The notes below the pieces were generated by a model. That model saw only the letters and a list, made by a program, of their open reading frames with translations. It was not told where the DNA came from and searched no databases. A stretch of DNA of 7,990 bases from DASPKW01 sp038244055. Its GTDB lineage: Bacteria; Planctomycetota; Phycisphaerae; Tepidisphaerales; Tepidisphaeraceae. This document shows, in pieces, positions 1 through 6,793 of the stretch. The stretch's first letter is position 1. Each line of letters begins with the position of its first letter. The position numbers and the translations under genes were made by a program. The DNA lies in NCBI GenBank assembly GCA_038244055.1, contig JBBRTW010000344.1, positions 1 through 7,990 of the forward strand. The letters are read 5' to 3'.

Positions 1-1176
1 AATGGCTCAAATCCGCGCGTGGCGTTCTTCGACCGCACCCAGAACGAGAGCCGCTACGCCGACATCGTGGGCGGCGTCGTGCAGTCGCCGGTCACCGTCT
101 TCAAGGGCGGCTCTTCCGAATTCCATCCGGTGCAGACGGCAAGCGGGAAGTTGGCCTACGCGTTCTCCGCGGCCACACTCCGAACGTCGACCCCAGTGTC
201 GCCCGATACTGGCAGCGATTATCTTATCCAGGCGCGGGATGAAGATGATAATTTGATCGGCCAGACGTTCACGCAGCAGACAGCAAATCTCGGTGCAGGG
301 TTTACCGCCCGATATCTTCAGGGTGGCGCGGAGTTCCAGAACAAAATATGGCTATTCGGTGGATATGATAATTTCGCATTCAAGAATGATACCTATTCGT
401 CGACCGATGGCATTAACTGGACCGCGGAAACGCAAGGCGGCCCGCAGTTCTGGGACGCGCGCGTGCAAATGCAGGTCGTGGTTTCGACTGACGGAAGCAA
501 GATGTACATGATTGGGGGGTATGGTGCGACCACCCGGAAGAAAGACGTGTACATGACGACTGATGGGACGCACTGGACCCTCAAAGCATCGAACCAGTCG
601 TTCCTGGATATGGTTGGTTTCTCGGCCGCGTACTTCGGCGGCGCGCTATGGGTCTTCGGCGGGCAAACACCGCCGGGGACCGTGATCTCAACGATCTATA
701 AGTCAACCGATGATGGCGCGACTTGGTCGCTGGTCACGCCGACCGCGGGATTCTCGGCTCGATTCAACGCGACGGCCGTGAGCTATGGCGGCATGCTCTT
801 TCTTACCGGCGGGCAGGTCAACAATTCGGGAGCTAAGACGAACTCGACCTATCGCATGCTCGATTCGACGGGTACGCAATGGGTCCAACTCCCGATCAAT
901 CCGCTCAATAGCCTGCTGCCACAGCCGCCGTCGGTTGATGGACACACCATGACCGTTTTCGATAACCGGATGTGGTGGATTGGCGGTAATGGTGTCGGGA
1001 GCAGTTCGGACGATGTGTTCTACTCGATCGATGCGACCAATTGGGTCCAAGCGACCGCAGCGGCTCCATTTGGCGCGCGAAATTTTCACACGTCGGTTGC
1101 GCATGCTGGGAAGCTCTGGGTCATCGCTGGTTCAAGCAACGGCACGCTTAAGGCAGATAGTTGGGCTGCGGTGTAG
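1..1176 (+). CDS. Kelch-type beta-propeller protein, 5' end missing
   Basis: The frame is open from the first base, so this is the C-terminal 391 residues of a longer protein; a GTG at 19 is available but has no convincing ribosome binding site and is probably internal. From about residue 115 there are six kelch-like units roughly 50 residues apart, each with a hydrophobic strand ending in a glycine pair (WLFGG, YMIGG, WVFGG, FLTGG, WWIGG, and a degenerate WVIAG at the end). A strand with Y/D and then a T-D-G...W element (for example STDGINW, TTDGTHW, STDDGATW) usually follows. This fits a six-bladed kelch/galactose-oxidase-like propeller used for binding. No catalytic residues were recognised. 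The first 110 residues are beta-rich and unassigned. The stop lies 10 bp from the stop of the converging propeller gene. Its composition is less GC-rich than its neighbours (24 of 60 bases G or C at 361-420). Substrate and location are unknown; a surface or secreted role is inferred. Confidence 0.75.
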   Translation, partial: NGSNPRVAFFDRTQNESRYADIVGGVVQSPVTVFKGGSSEFHPVQTASGKLAYAFSAATLRTSTPVSPDTGSDYLIQARDEDDNLIGQTFTQQTANLGAGFTARYLQGGAEFQNKIWLFGGYDNFAFKNDTYSSTDGINWTAETQGGPQFWDARVQMQVVVSTDGSKMYMIGGYGATTRKKDVYMTTDGTHWTLKASNQSFLDMVGFSAAYFGGALWVFGGQTPPGTVISTIYKSTDDGATWSLVTPTAGFSARFNATAVSYGGMLFLTGGQVNNSGAKTNSTYRMLDSTGTQWVQLPINPLNSLLPQPPSVDGHTMTVFDNRMWWIGGNGVGSSSDDVFYSIDATNWVQATAAAPFGARNFHTSVAHAGKLWVIAGSSNGTLKADSWAAV

Positions 1177-1186
1177 CAACGTGCTT

Positions 1187-2503
1187 CTACTGCCCCACAC
1201 AATACACCTTATCCCCATCCCGGATCATCATCTCCCGCCCCACAAAAACCGGCGTCGAGGCCCCGCCATCGGGGAGCTTGTTCCGCCCGACTTCCTTCGC
1301 CTCGCGCGTCGCCTCCAGCACCACCACATCCCCCTTGCTCGAGCGCACGAATAAATGTTTGCCGGCCAGTGTGAGGCAGGCGAAAATCGTGTGCTGGCCC
1401 TCCGCATTCTCGCCGAATAATTTGCGCGGCTCAAAAATCGGATTGGCGGATCCTTTCGAGGCCGCGTCGAACGCGAAGAGTTCCCCCTTGGCCGAGATAT
1501 TGTAGAGAACCCCATCGTGCAGAATCGGCGAGCTGAAGACATCGCCCATGATGTCCGCGTTCCACAATTCCTGATCCTTGAAGGCCCCGTTCAGTCGCAG
1601 CGCGCGCACTTCATTCTCGCAGTAAAAAACCATGTCCTTCTCCACCAGCGGCGTGGTCTTACTGGCGACGCCGATCCCGCCCGCGCCGGCGCTCTGGCCG
1701 GTATCCGTGCGGACGACATCTCCATTGGGCGTGACGATCACATCCACATCGCCCACCTTCATCGCGGCCGGCGAGCCATAGGTCGATTTCGCCTTCTCGT
1801 TCACCCAGAGCCGCTTGCCGGTGGCGGGGTCCAGCGCGCAGAGATCGGTCATGTGAACGATCAACTTCCCGGCCGACAGGATCGGCGAGCTGCTCCGCCC
1901 GTAGCCAGTGTTTTGCTCGGTGCCGATGTAAGTAATCCACTGTGATTTGCCCGTCAGATCGACCGCGCGAACAATGCCATTGCCGAGGACGAAATACACA
2001 AACTTCCCATCGGTCACCGGCGTCGCCGCCGTCATGCCCGATCCATCCTTGGGCGGCGCGTACTCACCGGCCGCCGCCTTCTCGGCCGGGTCGGAAAGCT
2101 CGGCCGCCGTCGTCTTGAGCGTCCAGCGAATCTTCCCCTCGGATTGGTCGATGCAGGTGAGCAGGTTCGGTTCAGAAAGGACGAACACGAGCTGATCCGT
2201 CACGATCGGCGATGAATAACTCCGCCCGACGGCCACGCTCCATTTCACATTCTTCTTCGCGGACCATTCCAGAGGCGGTGTCGCGGCCGGGAATCGACCC
2301 GTGCCATCGCCGCGCCAGCCGAAGGGATGCTCCATCGACGCGCGAAATCCTGGCGCTCCGAGCGCACCGCCGCCCGCGCCGCCGCCCGCCGCGCCGGCCG
2401 GTTCATCCGCGAGCGCCGCGCCGTCCGCAAACAGCCCCATCGACAGCCCTGTCACCAGCGCGATCATCGATAAGCGCGTGCATTGCCGCATCGATCTCCA
2501 CAT
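1187..2503 (-). CDS. Secreted PQQ-like beta-propeller repeat protein (438 aa)
   Basis: The protein begins with a signal peptide: basic residues R3-R10, a hydrophobic stretch at about 13-26, and an ALA cleavage site after about residue 32. A Gly/Ala-rich linker (38-51) follows, then the GWRGDGTG motif (62-69) with PPLEW shortly after. From about residue 85 the chain shows repeated PQQ/BamB-like blades with the pattern SSP(I)...G.LV....L.ALD..TGK..W (e.g. 219-233). It ends with KEVGRN (403-408), STPVF and VYCVGQ. Such proteins fold as beta-propellers outside the cytoplasm. Residues for quinone catalysis or a CxxCH haem site were not seen, so an enzymatic role is not supported. It is the smallest of three paralogues and lacks the long helical insert; a short charged segment at about 131-154 sits in its place. 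ATG at 2503 is preferred because GGGAG lies 9 bp upstream; ATG at 2491 is an alternative. It follows the upstream paralogue by 3 bp, which suggests one transcript and coupled translation. Confidence 0.85.
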   Translation of the reverse strand: MWRSMRQCTRLSMIALVTGLSMGLFADGAALADEPAGAAGGGAGGGALGAPGFRASMEHPFGWRGDGTGRFPAATPPLEWSAKKNVKWSVAVGRSYSSPIVTDQLVFVLSEPNLLTCIDQSEGKIRWTLKTTAAELSDPAEKAAAGEYAPPKDGSGMTAATPVTDGKFVYFVLGNGIVRAVDLTGKSQWITYIGTEQNTGYGRSSSPILSAGKLIVHMTDLCALDPATGKRLWVNEKAKSTYGSPAAMKVGDVDVIVTPNGDVVRTDTGQSAGAGGIGVASKTTPLVEKDMVFYCENEVRALRLNGAFKDQELWNADIMGDVFSSPILHDGVLYNISAKGELFAFDAASKGSANPIFEPRKLFGENAEGQHTIFACLTLAGKHLFVRSSKGDVVVLEATREAKEVGRNKLPDGGASTPVFVGREMMIRDGDKVYCVGQ

Positions 2504-2506
2504 ATT

Positions 2507-4717
2507 TCACTTCTCCCGGATGCAGTAAAGATACTCGCCGCCCTTGAGATAGAGCGTCGAACCCTCGAACACGGGCGAGGCGTAGAACAATTCCTGCTTG
2601 TAATCCTGCCAGGCCGAGGCTACCTGATTCTCGATCACGTTCCGCCCGGCCTCCTTGAATTCCGTGCCTGGCCGGAGGATCAGCGACGAGCCGGTGTTAT
2701 CGAAGATGTACAAGAATCCCCCGGCCATCGTCGGGCTGGCGGTGAAGCCGAAGACCATCCGATTGGCCCGCTGGTACATCTCCATGCGCCGCATCGCCAC
2801 GGTCTTGCGCGCGGCCGGGTCGATCACGGTCAGCACGCCCATCGTATCGACCGTGTAGTACAATCCATCAAACGCCACGGCTGATGCGATCGAGAAGCCG
2901 GAGCTCTCCTCCATCCGCCACTGTTTCTGATCCATCGTCCACGCCACCCTGGCCGGCTCGGCGGCGCTGGCGGGGAGTTGCACGGCCTGGAACTGCTTCT
3001 TGAAGACGCCCCCATCGGTGTAGAGAAATCCCTTGTGAATGATGGGCGTGCTGAAACTCGCGAAGTAATTTTCCTTGGGCGCTTTGGCCAGCATCTTGCC
3101 ATCGCTGACGCGCAAAATGCCGCTGGGGAAGGTGATCAAAACGCCTTCGCCGCCGATGCGCGTGGGCACGAACGTGCAGGCCACATAATTCTCGGCATCG
3201 CGCGGCAGGTCATAGCGCCAGGCCATTTTGCCGGTGGGCGCATCGAAAGCCAGGATCGTCGTCATGGCCGCGTAGATCAATTTCCCATCCACCAGCGCGG
3301 GCGAAACGTGATTCCCATGCTCCCCGGCTCCGAGCGATTCGTGATAGCTCCACAGGCGCTTGCCTTCCAGATCGTAGGCCGCGATCACATACGCCCCCGG
3401 GCCTTTCGATCCGCCGCCCATCGCGACGTACACGCGCTGGCCATCGGTGCAGGGCGTTCCGTTGGCGCCGCTGACTTCGTTATTGTTCATCGGCACGAAT
3501 CGCTTGCGGTCAAGCCCGCGCAGGGCCAGATGCAGCTTCTTCTCGACCTCGCGCTTCTGGCGGGTGAGCTCACCCACTTTCTTCTGCTGGGCGGCCGATA
3601 CGCCATGAATATCATTTGCGGCGTTGTGCTCCTTCAGCAGCGCTTCATTCATGCGCACGATCTCCCCCTCCAGCGGCGCGATCTTCTCCACATAGTCCGC
3701 CCCCGCCTTCTCCTCCCTGGTTATCGCATCGCAGGGTGTGCAGGTCGTCATCCACAGAACCCGCCCATCCGCCTTGTTGATGCAGGCCAGGTCCGAGGTC
3801 CCCCCGGTTACGAAAATCTTCTCCCCCGCGATCGCGGGCGATGAAGCGCTGAACCCCGGCAGTTTCGCCATCCACACGATATTCTTCGTCTCGTATTTCG
3901 CGGGCAGCGGCGCGGAGAGATAGGCCGAGAAGAGCCACTTGCTCACCCACGGATTCTGCCCGACCGGCCCGCTCCCCTGGGCGCAGCTCAGTTTCACCAG
4001 CAGCCGATTCCATCCTTTCTCCAGGGCGATCGTCGATTTGTGGATGTGATCCCAATCCTTGGGATTGAGGGTTGTCGGCTTGCCGTTGACCCACATCTTC
4101 GCGGCCGCCCCATCGCGATGGATCGAAAGCTGCACATTCCCGCCCGTGGGCGAAAAGAGATAGGTGTGCGCATATCCCACCTGATTCTCCAGCCGGCCGA
4201 AGAGATAGACGAAATCCACATTGTAATGCGCGCACGTTCCCTCATTGGTGTAATGCGTGCTCTGCGTATCGATGGTGGTATGCAGCGCCTTCCAGTTGAG
4301 TACCCCGGCCTTGTCGTTCTCATCCGGGCTGAGGCTGGCCTCATCCGCCACAAACGCCTTCTCAATATCCTTCTCCGGATCGTCGCAGGCATACGGGCCG
4401 AGAATCAGCCAGTCCTTGGCGATTCCCAGTTCCAGCGCCTTAGCGCCACTGACATCATCCGCCTTTCCCGGCTTTTTCGCCTGGCACATCGCCCCGGTCA
4501 TCGCGCTATCCGCCACCTTCCGCGACCAAACCATCGGCGGATGCGCCCCCGGATACGTTCCCGTTCCATCCCCGCGCCACCCCATCGGCCGAGCCGGCGA
4601 AGCCGCGAACTCCGCAGAGCCCACCACCGGCCCATCCTGAGGCGCAGCCCCAAACAAAACCGAAGACGCCGCAACCCACGCCAATCCCCCCAGCAACACA
4701 CGAGCCATCATTCCCAT
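2507..4717 (-). CDS. Secreted PQQ-like beta-propeller with inserted jelly-roll (sugar-binding-like) domain (736 aa)
   Basis: A signal peptide (hydrophobic 7-22, cleavage near residue 25) is followed by GWRGDGTG (46-53) and PPMVW. Residues about 100-268 form an insert absent from both paralogues. It begins DWLILGPYA and contains the strand pattern VQLSIHRDG, KMWVNGK (207-213) and KGWNRLLVKLS (234-244), as in carbohydrate-binding/PA14-like jelly-roll domains common in planctomycete secreted proteins. The propeller resumes at about 279 (NIVWMAKLPGFSASSPAI). After a blade ending in C326-T-P-C329 comes a charged, probably helical or coiled-coil segment (330-405), then further blades such as YDLEGKRLWSY (448-458) and AFDAPTGKMAW (490-500). 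The C-terminus has KEAGRNVIE (688-696), PVFEGS and YLYCIREK. The CxxC lacks a following His, so it is not a c-type haem site; a disulphide is possible. ATG at 4717 has AGAGG 7 bp upstream, though ATGs at 4711 and 4708 are possible. The likely role is extracytoplasmic ligand binding; the ligand is unknown. Confidence 0.85.
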   Translation of the reverse strand: MGMMARVLLGGLAWVAASSVLFGAAPQDGPVVGSAEFAASPARPMGWRGDGTGTYPGAHPPMVWSRKVADSAMTGAMCQAKKPGKADDVSGAKALELGIAKDWLILGPYACDDPEKDIEKAFVADEASLSPDENDKAGVLNWKALHTTIDTQSTHYTNEGTCAHYNVDFVYLFGRLENQVGYAHTYLFSPTGGNVQLSIHRDGAAAKMWVNGKPTTLNPKDWDHIHKSTIALEKGWNRLLVKLSCAQGSGPVGQNPWVSKWLFSAYLSAPLPAKYETKNIVWMAKLPGFSASSPAIAGEKIFVTGGTSDLACINKADGRVLWMTTCTPCDAITREEKAGADYVEKIAPLEGEIVRMNEALLKEHNAANDIHGVSAAQQKKVGELTRQKREVEKKLHLALRGLDRKRFVPMNNNEVSGANGTPCTDGQRVYVAMGGGSKGPGAYVIAAYDLEGKRLWSYHESLGAGEHGNHVSPALVDGKLIYAAMTTILAFDAPTGKMAWRYDLPRDAENYVACTFVPTRIGGEGVLITFPSGILRVSDGKMLAKAPKENYFASFSTPIIHKGFLYTDGGVFKKQFQAVQLPASAAEPARVAWTMDQKQWRMEESSGFSIASAVAFDGLYYTVDTMGVLTVIDPAARKTVAMRRMEMYQRANRMVFGFTASPTMAGGFLYIFDNTGSSLILRPGTEFKEAGRNVIENQVASAWQDYKQELFYASPVFEGSTLYLKGGEYLYCIREK
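2513..2517 (-). promoter_or_regulatory. Ribosome binding site inside the end of the upstream gene
   Basis: On the minus strand GGGAG lies 9 bp before the ATG at 2503. It is embedded in the last codons of the upstream 736-residue propeller gene, whose TGA is at 2509-2507. The arrangement supports translational coupling and supports choosing the ATG at 2503. Confidence 0.6.
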
Positions 4718-4746
4718 AAGTCAGCCTCTGCCTTCAGCAAATAATT

Positions 4747-4823
4747 CCTCTGCCACTTTGCGCCTTGGCACCATGGCGATGATCTTATATTCAATTCCTC
4801 CGCGCCCTCTGCGTCTCTGCGGT
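4747..4823. repeat. Degenerate intergenic repeat between two propeller genes
   Basis: Two 18-bp copies, 4747-4764 (cctctgccactttgcgcc) and 4806-4823 (cctctgcgtctctgcggt), match at 13 of 18 positions. Read on the minus strand, the second gives a cgcagagacgcagagg type of sequence, which resembles short intergenic repeats dispersed in many bacterial genomes. They lie in the 113-bp gap (4718-4830) between the first and second minus-strand propeller genes. No promoter or terminator with a clear T-run was seen in this gap. Genome-wide dispersal is inferred from resemblance only. Confidence 0.4.
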
Positions 4824-4830
4824 GAGTCCG

Positions 4831-6447
4831 CTATTTCCCCACGCAATACAAATACCCCGGCGTCCGGTAGTACATCCGCGATCCCTCGAATACCGGGTTC
4901 GCGTTCGTCTGCGCCTGGTCCTTGCCGTTACGCAATTCCTCAATCACATTCCGCCCGACCTCCTTGTACGCGCGGCCCGGCTCGATGACCAAAGTCGTCC
5001 CCTGATTGTCCATCAGATACACATACTTCCCGGCCGCCGTCGGGCTGGCCGAGCATCCCGACCAATCCCAGTAATGCGTGCGCGGCTTGAGCGCCAGCAC
5101 TTTCTTGTAGACCAGCTCCCCAGTGGTCGCATCGTTCACGCTCAGCCCGCCGCCCTGGGTCACCTGATACACCAGCCCATCCACCATCAGCGGCGAGGCG
5201 ACGTATCCGCGGTCGAAAGGCGCTTTCTGCTTGTCGGCCGGGATTTCATCATCGGCCCATTCCAGCTTGAGATCGTACGCCAGCGCGACTTTTCCAGTGC
5301 GGGTATTCGGCGGAATCTTGAACACCTTCAGCCCCTTGTTCTTCTCATTGAACTTGGGATACCCCGCCATTGCGAGGATCGCATTGCCCTCCACGATCGG
5401 CGTGGTCACCGAATCGCCGAACGCGCCCTGATCCCACACCGGCTGGCCATCGCTCACCCGCGTGAAGAATCCCCACTGGAAACAGGCCACCCATTCCCCG
5501 CCCGAGCGGAAGCGCACCATCGAGCCATAGGTGTTGAACGCCTTGGCCGTGTGCGACCAGGCCAGCGCGCCGGTGGCGACATCGTACGCCCGCATCTCGT
5601 TGGCCCAGACCACGACTTTGCCATCGCACATCACCGGGCTGGCGAAATTGCCATGCTCGCTGCCGCCGCCCGCGCCGCGGGCGATCCACTTGCGGCTGCC
5701 TTCCAGGTCGTAGCAGGCCGTGACGCCGGTGGTGAAAAAGGCGCAGACATGCTTGCCATCGCTGATGGCCGTCGGCCCGCTGAAACCGAACACCGCCTGC
5801 CCCCAGTAGCGGCCGAACTTCTTCTTGTCGATGGCCGTCTGGGCATCGAGAATCTTCTTCTCGATCGCCTTCTTGTTGTTCATGGCCGCGTCTTTTTTCC
5901 TGGCGATGGCCGCATCGGGCTTTCCGGCGGCATCGACGGGCCCGGTGGCAAGCTGCGCATTGAGGATTTCGACCACCTCCGCATTGGCCGCCGCCAGTTG
6001 CGGCATGAGCGGCGCCAGCGTACTGGCGATCGCCGGCTCGGCCGCGCGCTCGGCATCGCTCAGCCCCTCGAATTCCGCATTGGAGCGAATCCACAGGATC
6101 TTCCCGCCGGCCTTATCGATGCAGACCAGGTCCGCCACTTCCGAAGTCAGATAAATTTTGTCGCCGACGACGATCGGGCTGGATACGCCGATATTCGGCA
6201 GGGGGGTCATCCAGGCGATTCCCTTGCTCGATCCATCGGCCTTTTTCTCCCACATCACCGGCGGCGTCGCGCCTGGATACCGCCCCGTCCCATCCCCGCG
6301 CCAGCCCATCGGCTGCTCGGGCGAGGGCTTGAATTGCTCCGACCCCAGCAGCCCCGAGCCATTCGGCGTCGCGGCCAGCGCGCCGATGCCCATGAAACTC
6401 ACCGCCAACACCAACCCGATAGACCCAGCGCGCGCAGCCATTTTCAC
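4831..6447 (-). CDS. Secreted PQQ-like beta-propeller protein with helical insert (538 aa)
   Basis: This is the first gene of the minus-strand block. The N-terminus is a signal peptide (K2, R6, hydrophobic 8-25, cleavage near ALAA at 23-26). GWRGDGTG (48-55) and PPVMW follow, then a first blade, GIAWMTPLPNIGVSSPIVVGDKIYL up to the KILW at 116-119. Residues about 122-212 form an Ala/Lys/Glu-rich helical insert, probably a coiled-coil hairpin. Further blades include CYDLEGSRKW (245-254), AYDVATGALAW (287-297) and VNDATTGELVY (437-447). The C-terminus carries KEVGRNVIEE (495-504), NPVFEGS and YLYCVGK, matching its two paralogues. The start is taken as GTG at 6447 because an 8-base GAGGTGAT ribosome binding site ends 3 bp before it; an in-frame ATG lies two codons downstream at 6441. 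An extracytoplasmic binding or scaffold role is inferred. No PQQ-enzyme catalytic signature or haem motif was recognised. Confidence 0.87.
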   Translation of the reverse strand: MKMAARAGSIGLVLAVSFMGIGALAATPNGSGLLGSEQFKPSPEQPMGWRGDGTGRYPGATPPVMWEKKADGSSKGIAWMTPLPNIGVSSPIVVGDKIYLTSEVADLVCIDKAGGKILWIRSNAEFEGLSDAERAAEPAIASTLAPLMPQLAAANAEVVEILNAQLATGPVDAAGKPDAAIARKKDAAMNNKKAIEKKILDAQTAIDKKKFGRYWGQAVFGFSGPTAISDGKHVCAFFTTGVTACYDLEGSRKWIARGAGGGSEHGNFASPVMCDGKVVVWANEMRAYDVATGALAWSHTAKAFNTYGSMVRFRSGGEWVACFQWGFFTRVSDGQPVWDQGAFGDSVTTPIVEGNAILAMAGYPKFNEKNKGLKVFKIPPNTRTGKVALAYDLKLEWADDEIPADKQKAPFDRGYVASPLMVDGLVYQVTQGGGLSVNDATTGELVYKKVLALKPRTHYWDWSGCSASPTAAGKYVYLMDNQGTTLVIEPGRAYKEVGRNVIEELRNGKDQAQTNANPVFEGSRMYYRTPGYLYCVGK

Positions 6448-6450
6448 GGT

Positions 6451-6458
6451 ATCACCTC
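6451..6458 (-). promoter_or_regulatory. Strong ribosome binding site for the 538-aa propeller
   Basis: GAGGTGAT on the minus strand matches eight consecutive bases of the canonical anti-Shine-Dalgarno complement. Measured from the GAGG core the gap is 7 bp to GTG at 6447 and 13 bp to ATG at 6441, which favours the GTG start. Confidence 0.65.
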
Positions 6459-6653
6459 GGCGTATGTCGATCTCCGGACGTTACTCATTAACCCGCATGG
6501 GGTCGTCGTACCGGCCACCCGGCCCCGCAAACCGCCCGGCCTGATGTCGTCTTGATCCGCCTTCTCCTACAATGTCGTTCAGGTTTCGTTCTTGAGATTT
6601 TTAACCGGCGACATGAGAACCAGCGCGACGACAAATCAAACCGGCCTCTTACT

Positions 6654-6717
6654 CCCTCTCCCAAGGCCGGTAAGAAGAGCCCTTTCGCCGCGCCATTCTC
6701 CCGGCCGTGGGAGAGGG
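6654..6717. repeat. Imperfect inverted repeat, REP/MITE-like intergenic element
   Basis: The left arm 6654-6670 (ccctctcccaaggccgg) and right arm 6701-6717 (ccggccgtgggagaggg) pair at 16 of 17 positions around a 30-base loop. Read on the minus strand, the right flank and arm give the sequence behind the spurious peptide PLTPTLSHGRE, which is familiar from dispersed intergenic repeats in many bacterial genomes. It would form a stem-loop in the 5' leader of the oxidoreductase gene if transcription starts upstream. A TTTTT run follows the right arm only after 13 bp, so it is not a canonical terminator. Confidence 0.65.
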
Positions 6718-6730
6718 TGGGGGTGAGGGG
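6709..6730 (+). other. Putative G-quadruplex motif
   Basis: Four G-tracts of 3, 3, 5 and 4 bases are separated by loops of 3, 1 and 3 bases (AGA, T, TGA), which fits the G3+N1-7 pattern. The G-rich strand is the coding strand of the oxidoreductase, 63 bp upstream of its start codon. The motif overlaps the right arm of the inverted repeat, so hairpin and quadruplex would be mutually exclusive. Formation in the cell is inference. Confidence 0.5.
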
Positions 6731-6778
6731 TTTTTGGCCGTTGCTGATGGACATCATATTCAAGAATTTCGAAAACCG

Positions 6779-6785
6779 AAGGAGA
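6779..6785 (+). promoter_or_regulatory. Ribosome binding site of the oxidoreductase
   Basis: AAGGAGA lies 8 bp upstream of ATG 6794. It decides the start: the longer frame opening at GTG/ATG codons near 6707 would translate the repeat element and is not credible. Confidence 0.75.
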
Positions 6786-6793
6786 TTTCAGAA

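Larger units (their letters stand above)
6448..6793. other. Divergent intergenic region, 346 bp
   Basis: This region separates the minus-strand propeller block from the plus-strand oxidoreductase and must carry the upstream signals for both. It contains the two ribosome binding sites at its edges and an inverted repeat with a G-rich arm in its right half. A TACAAT hexamer at 6568-6573 (+) resembles a -10 element but has no good -35 at normal spacing. The left half (6448-6600) shows no recognisable gene, operator or riboswitch. The reading frames that cross it are low-complexity products of the repeat. Confidence 0.6.

Noticed and set aside
3727..3744. CxxC in the 736-residue propeller as a cytochrome c haem site
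   Set aside because: The pair is followed by Asp, not His, so the CxxCH motif is absent.
2978..3844. 288-residue plus-strand frame within the 736-residue propeller gene
   Set aside because: It is an antisense shadow with no recognisable domain or start signal.
4822..6555. 577-residue open frame on the plus strand opposite the 538-residue propeller
   Set aside because: The product is rich in Arg, His and Pro with no domain pattern, has no ribosome binding site, and mirrors the antisense of a well-supported gene; long antisense frames are expected at this GC content.
6568..6573. TACAAT as a -10 promoter element
   Set aside because: No acceptable -35 hexamer at 16-18 bp; the nearest TTGATC is only 10 bp upstream.
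6488..6763. Short minus-strand frame encoding a PLTPTLSHGRE-like peptide
   Set aside because: This is the known spurious translation of a dispersed intergenic repeat and not a gene.
6707..6793. Longer N-terminus for the oxidoreductase
   Set aside because: The extra 29 residues would be read from the repeat arm, and the strong ribosome binding site and Rossmann start point to ATG 6794.
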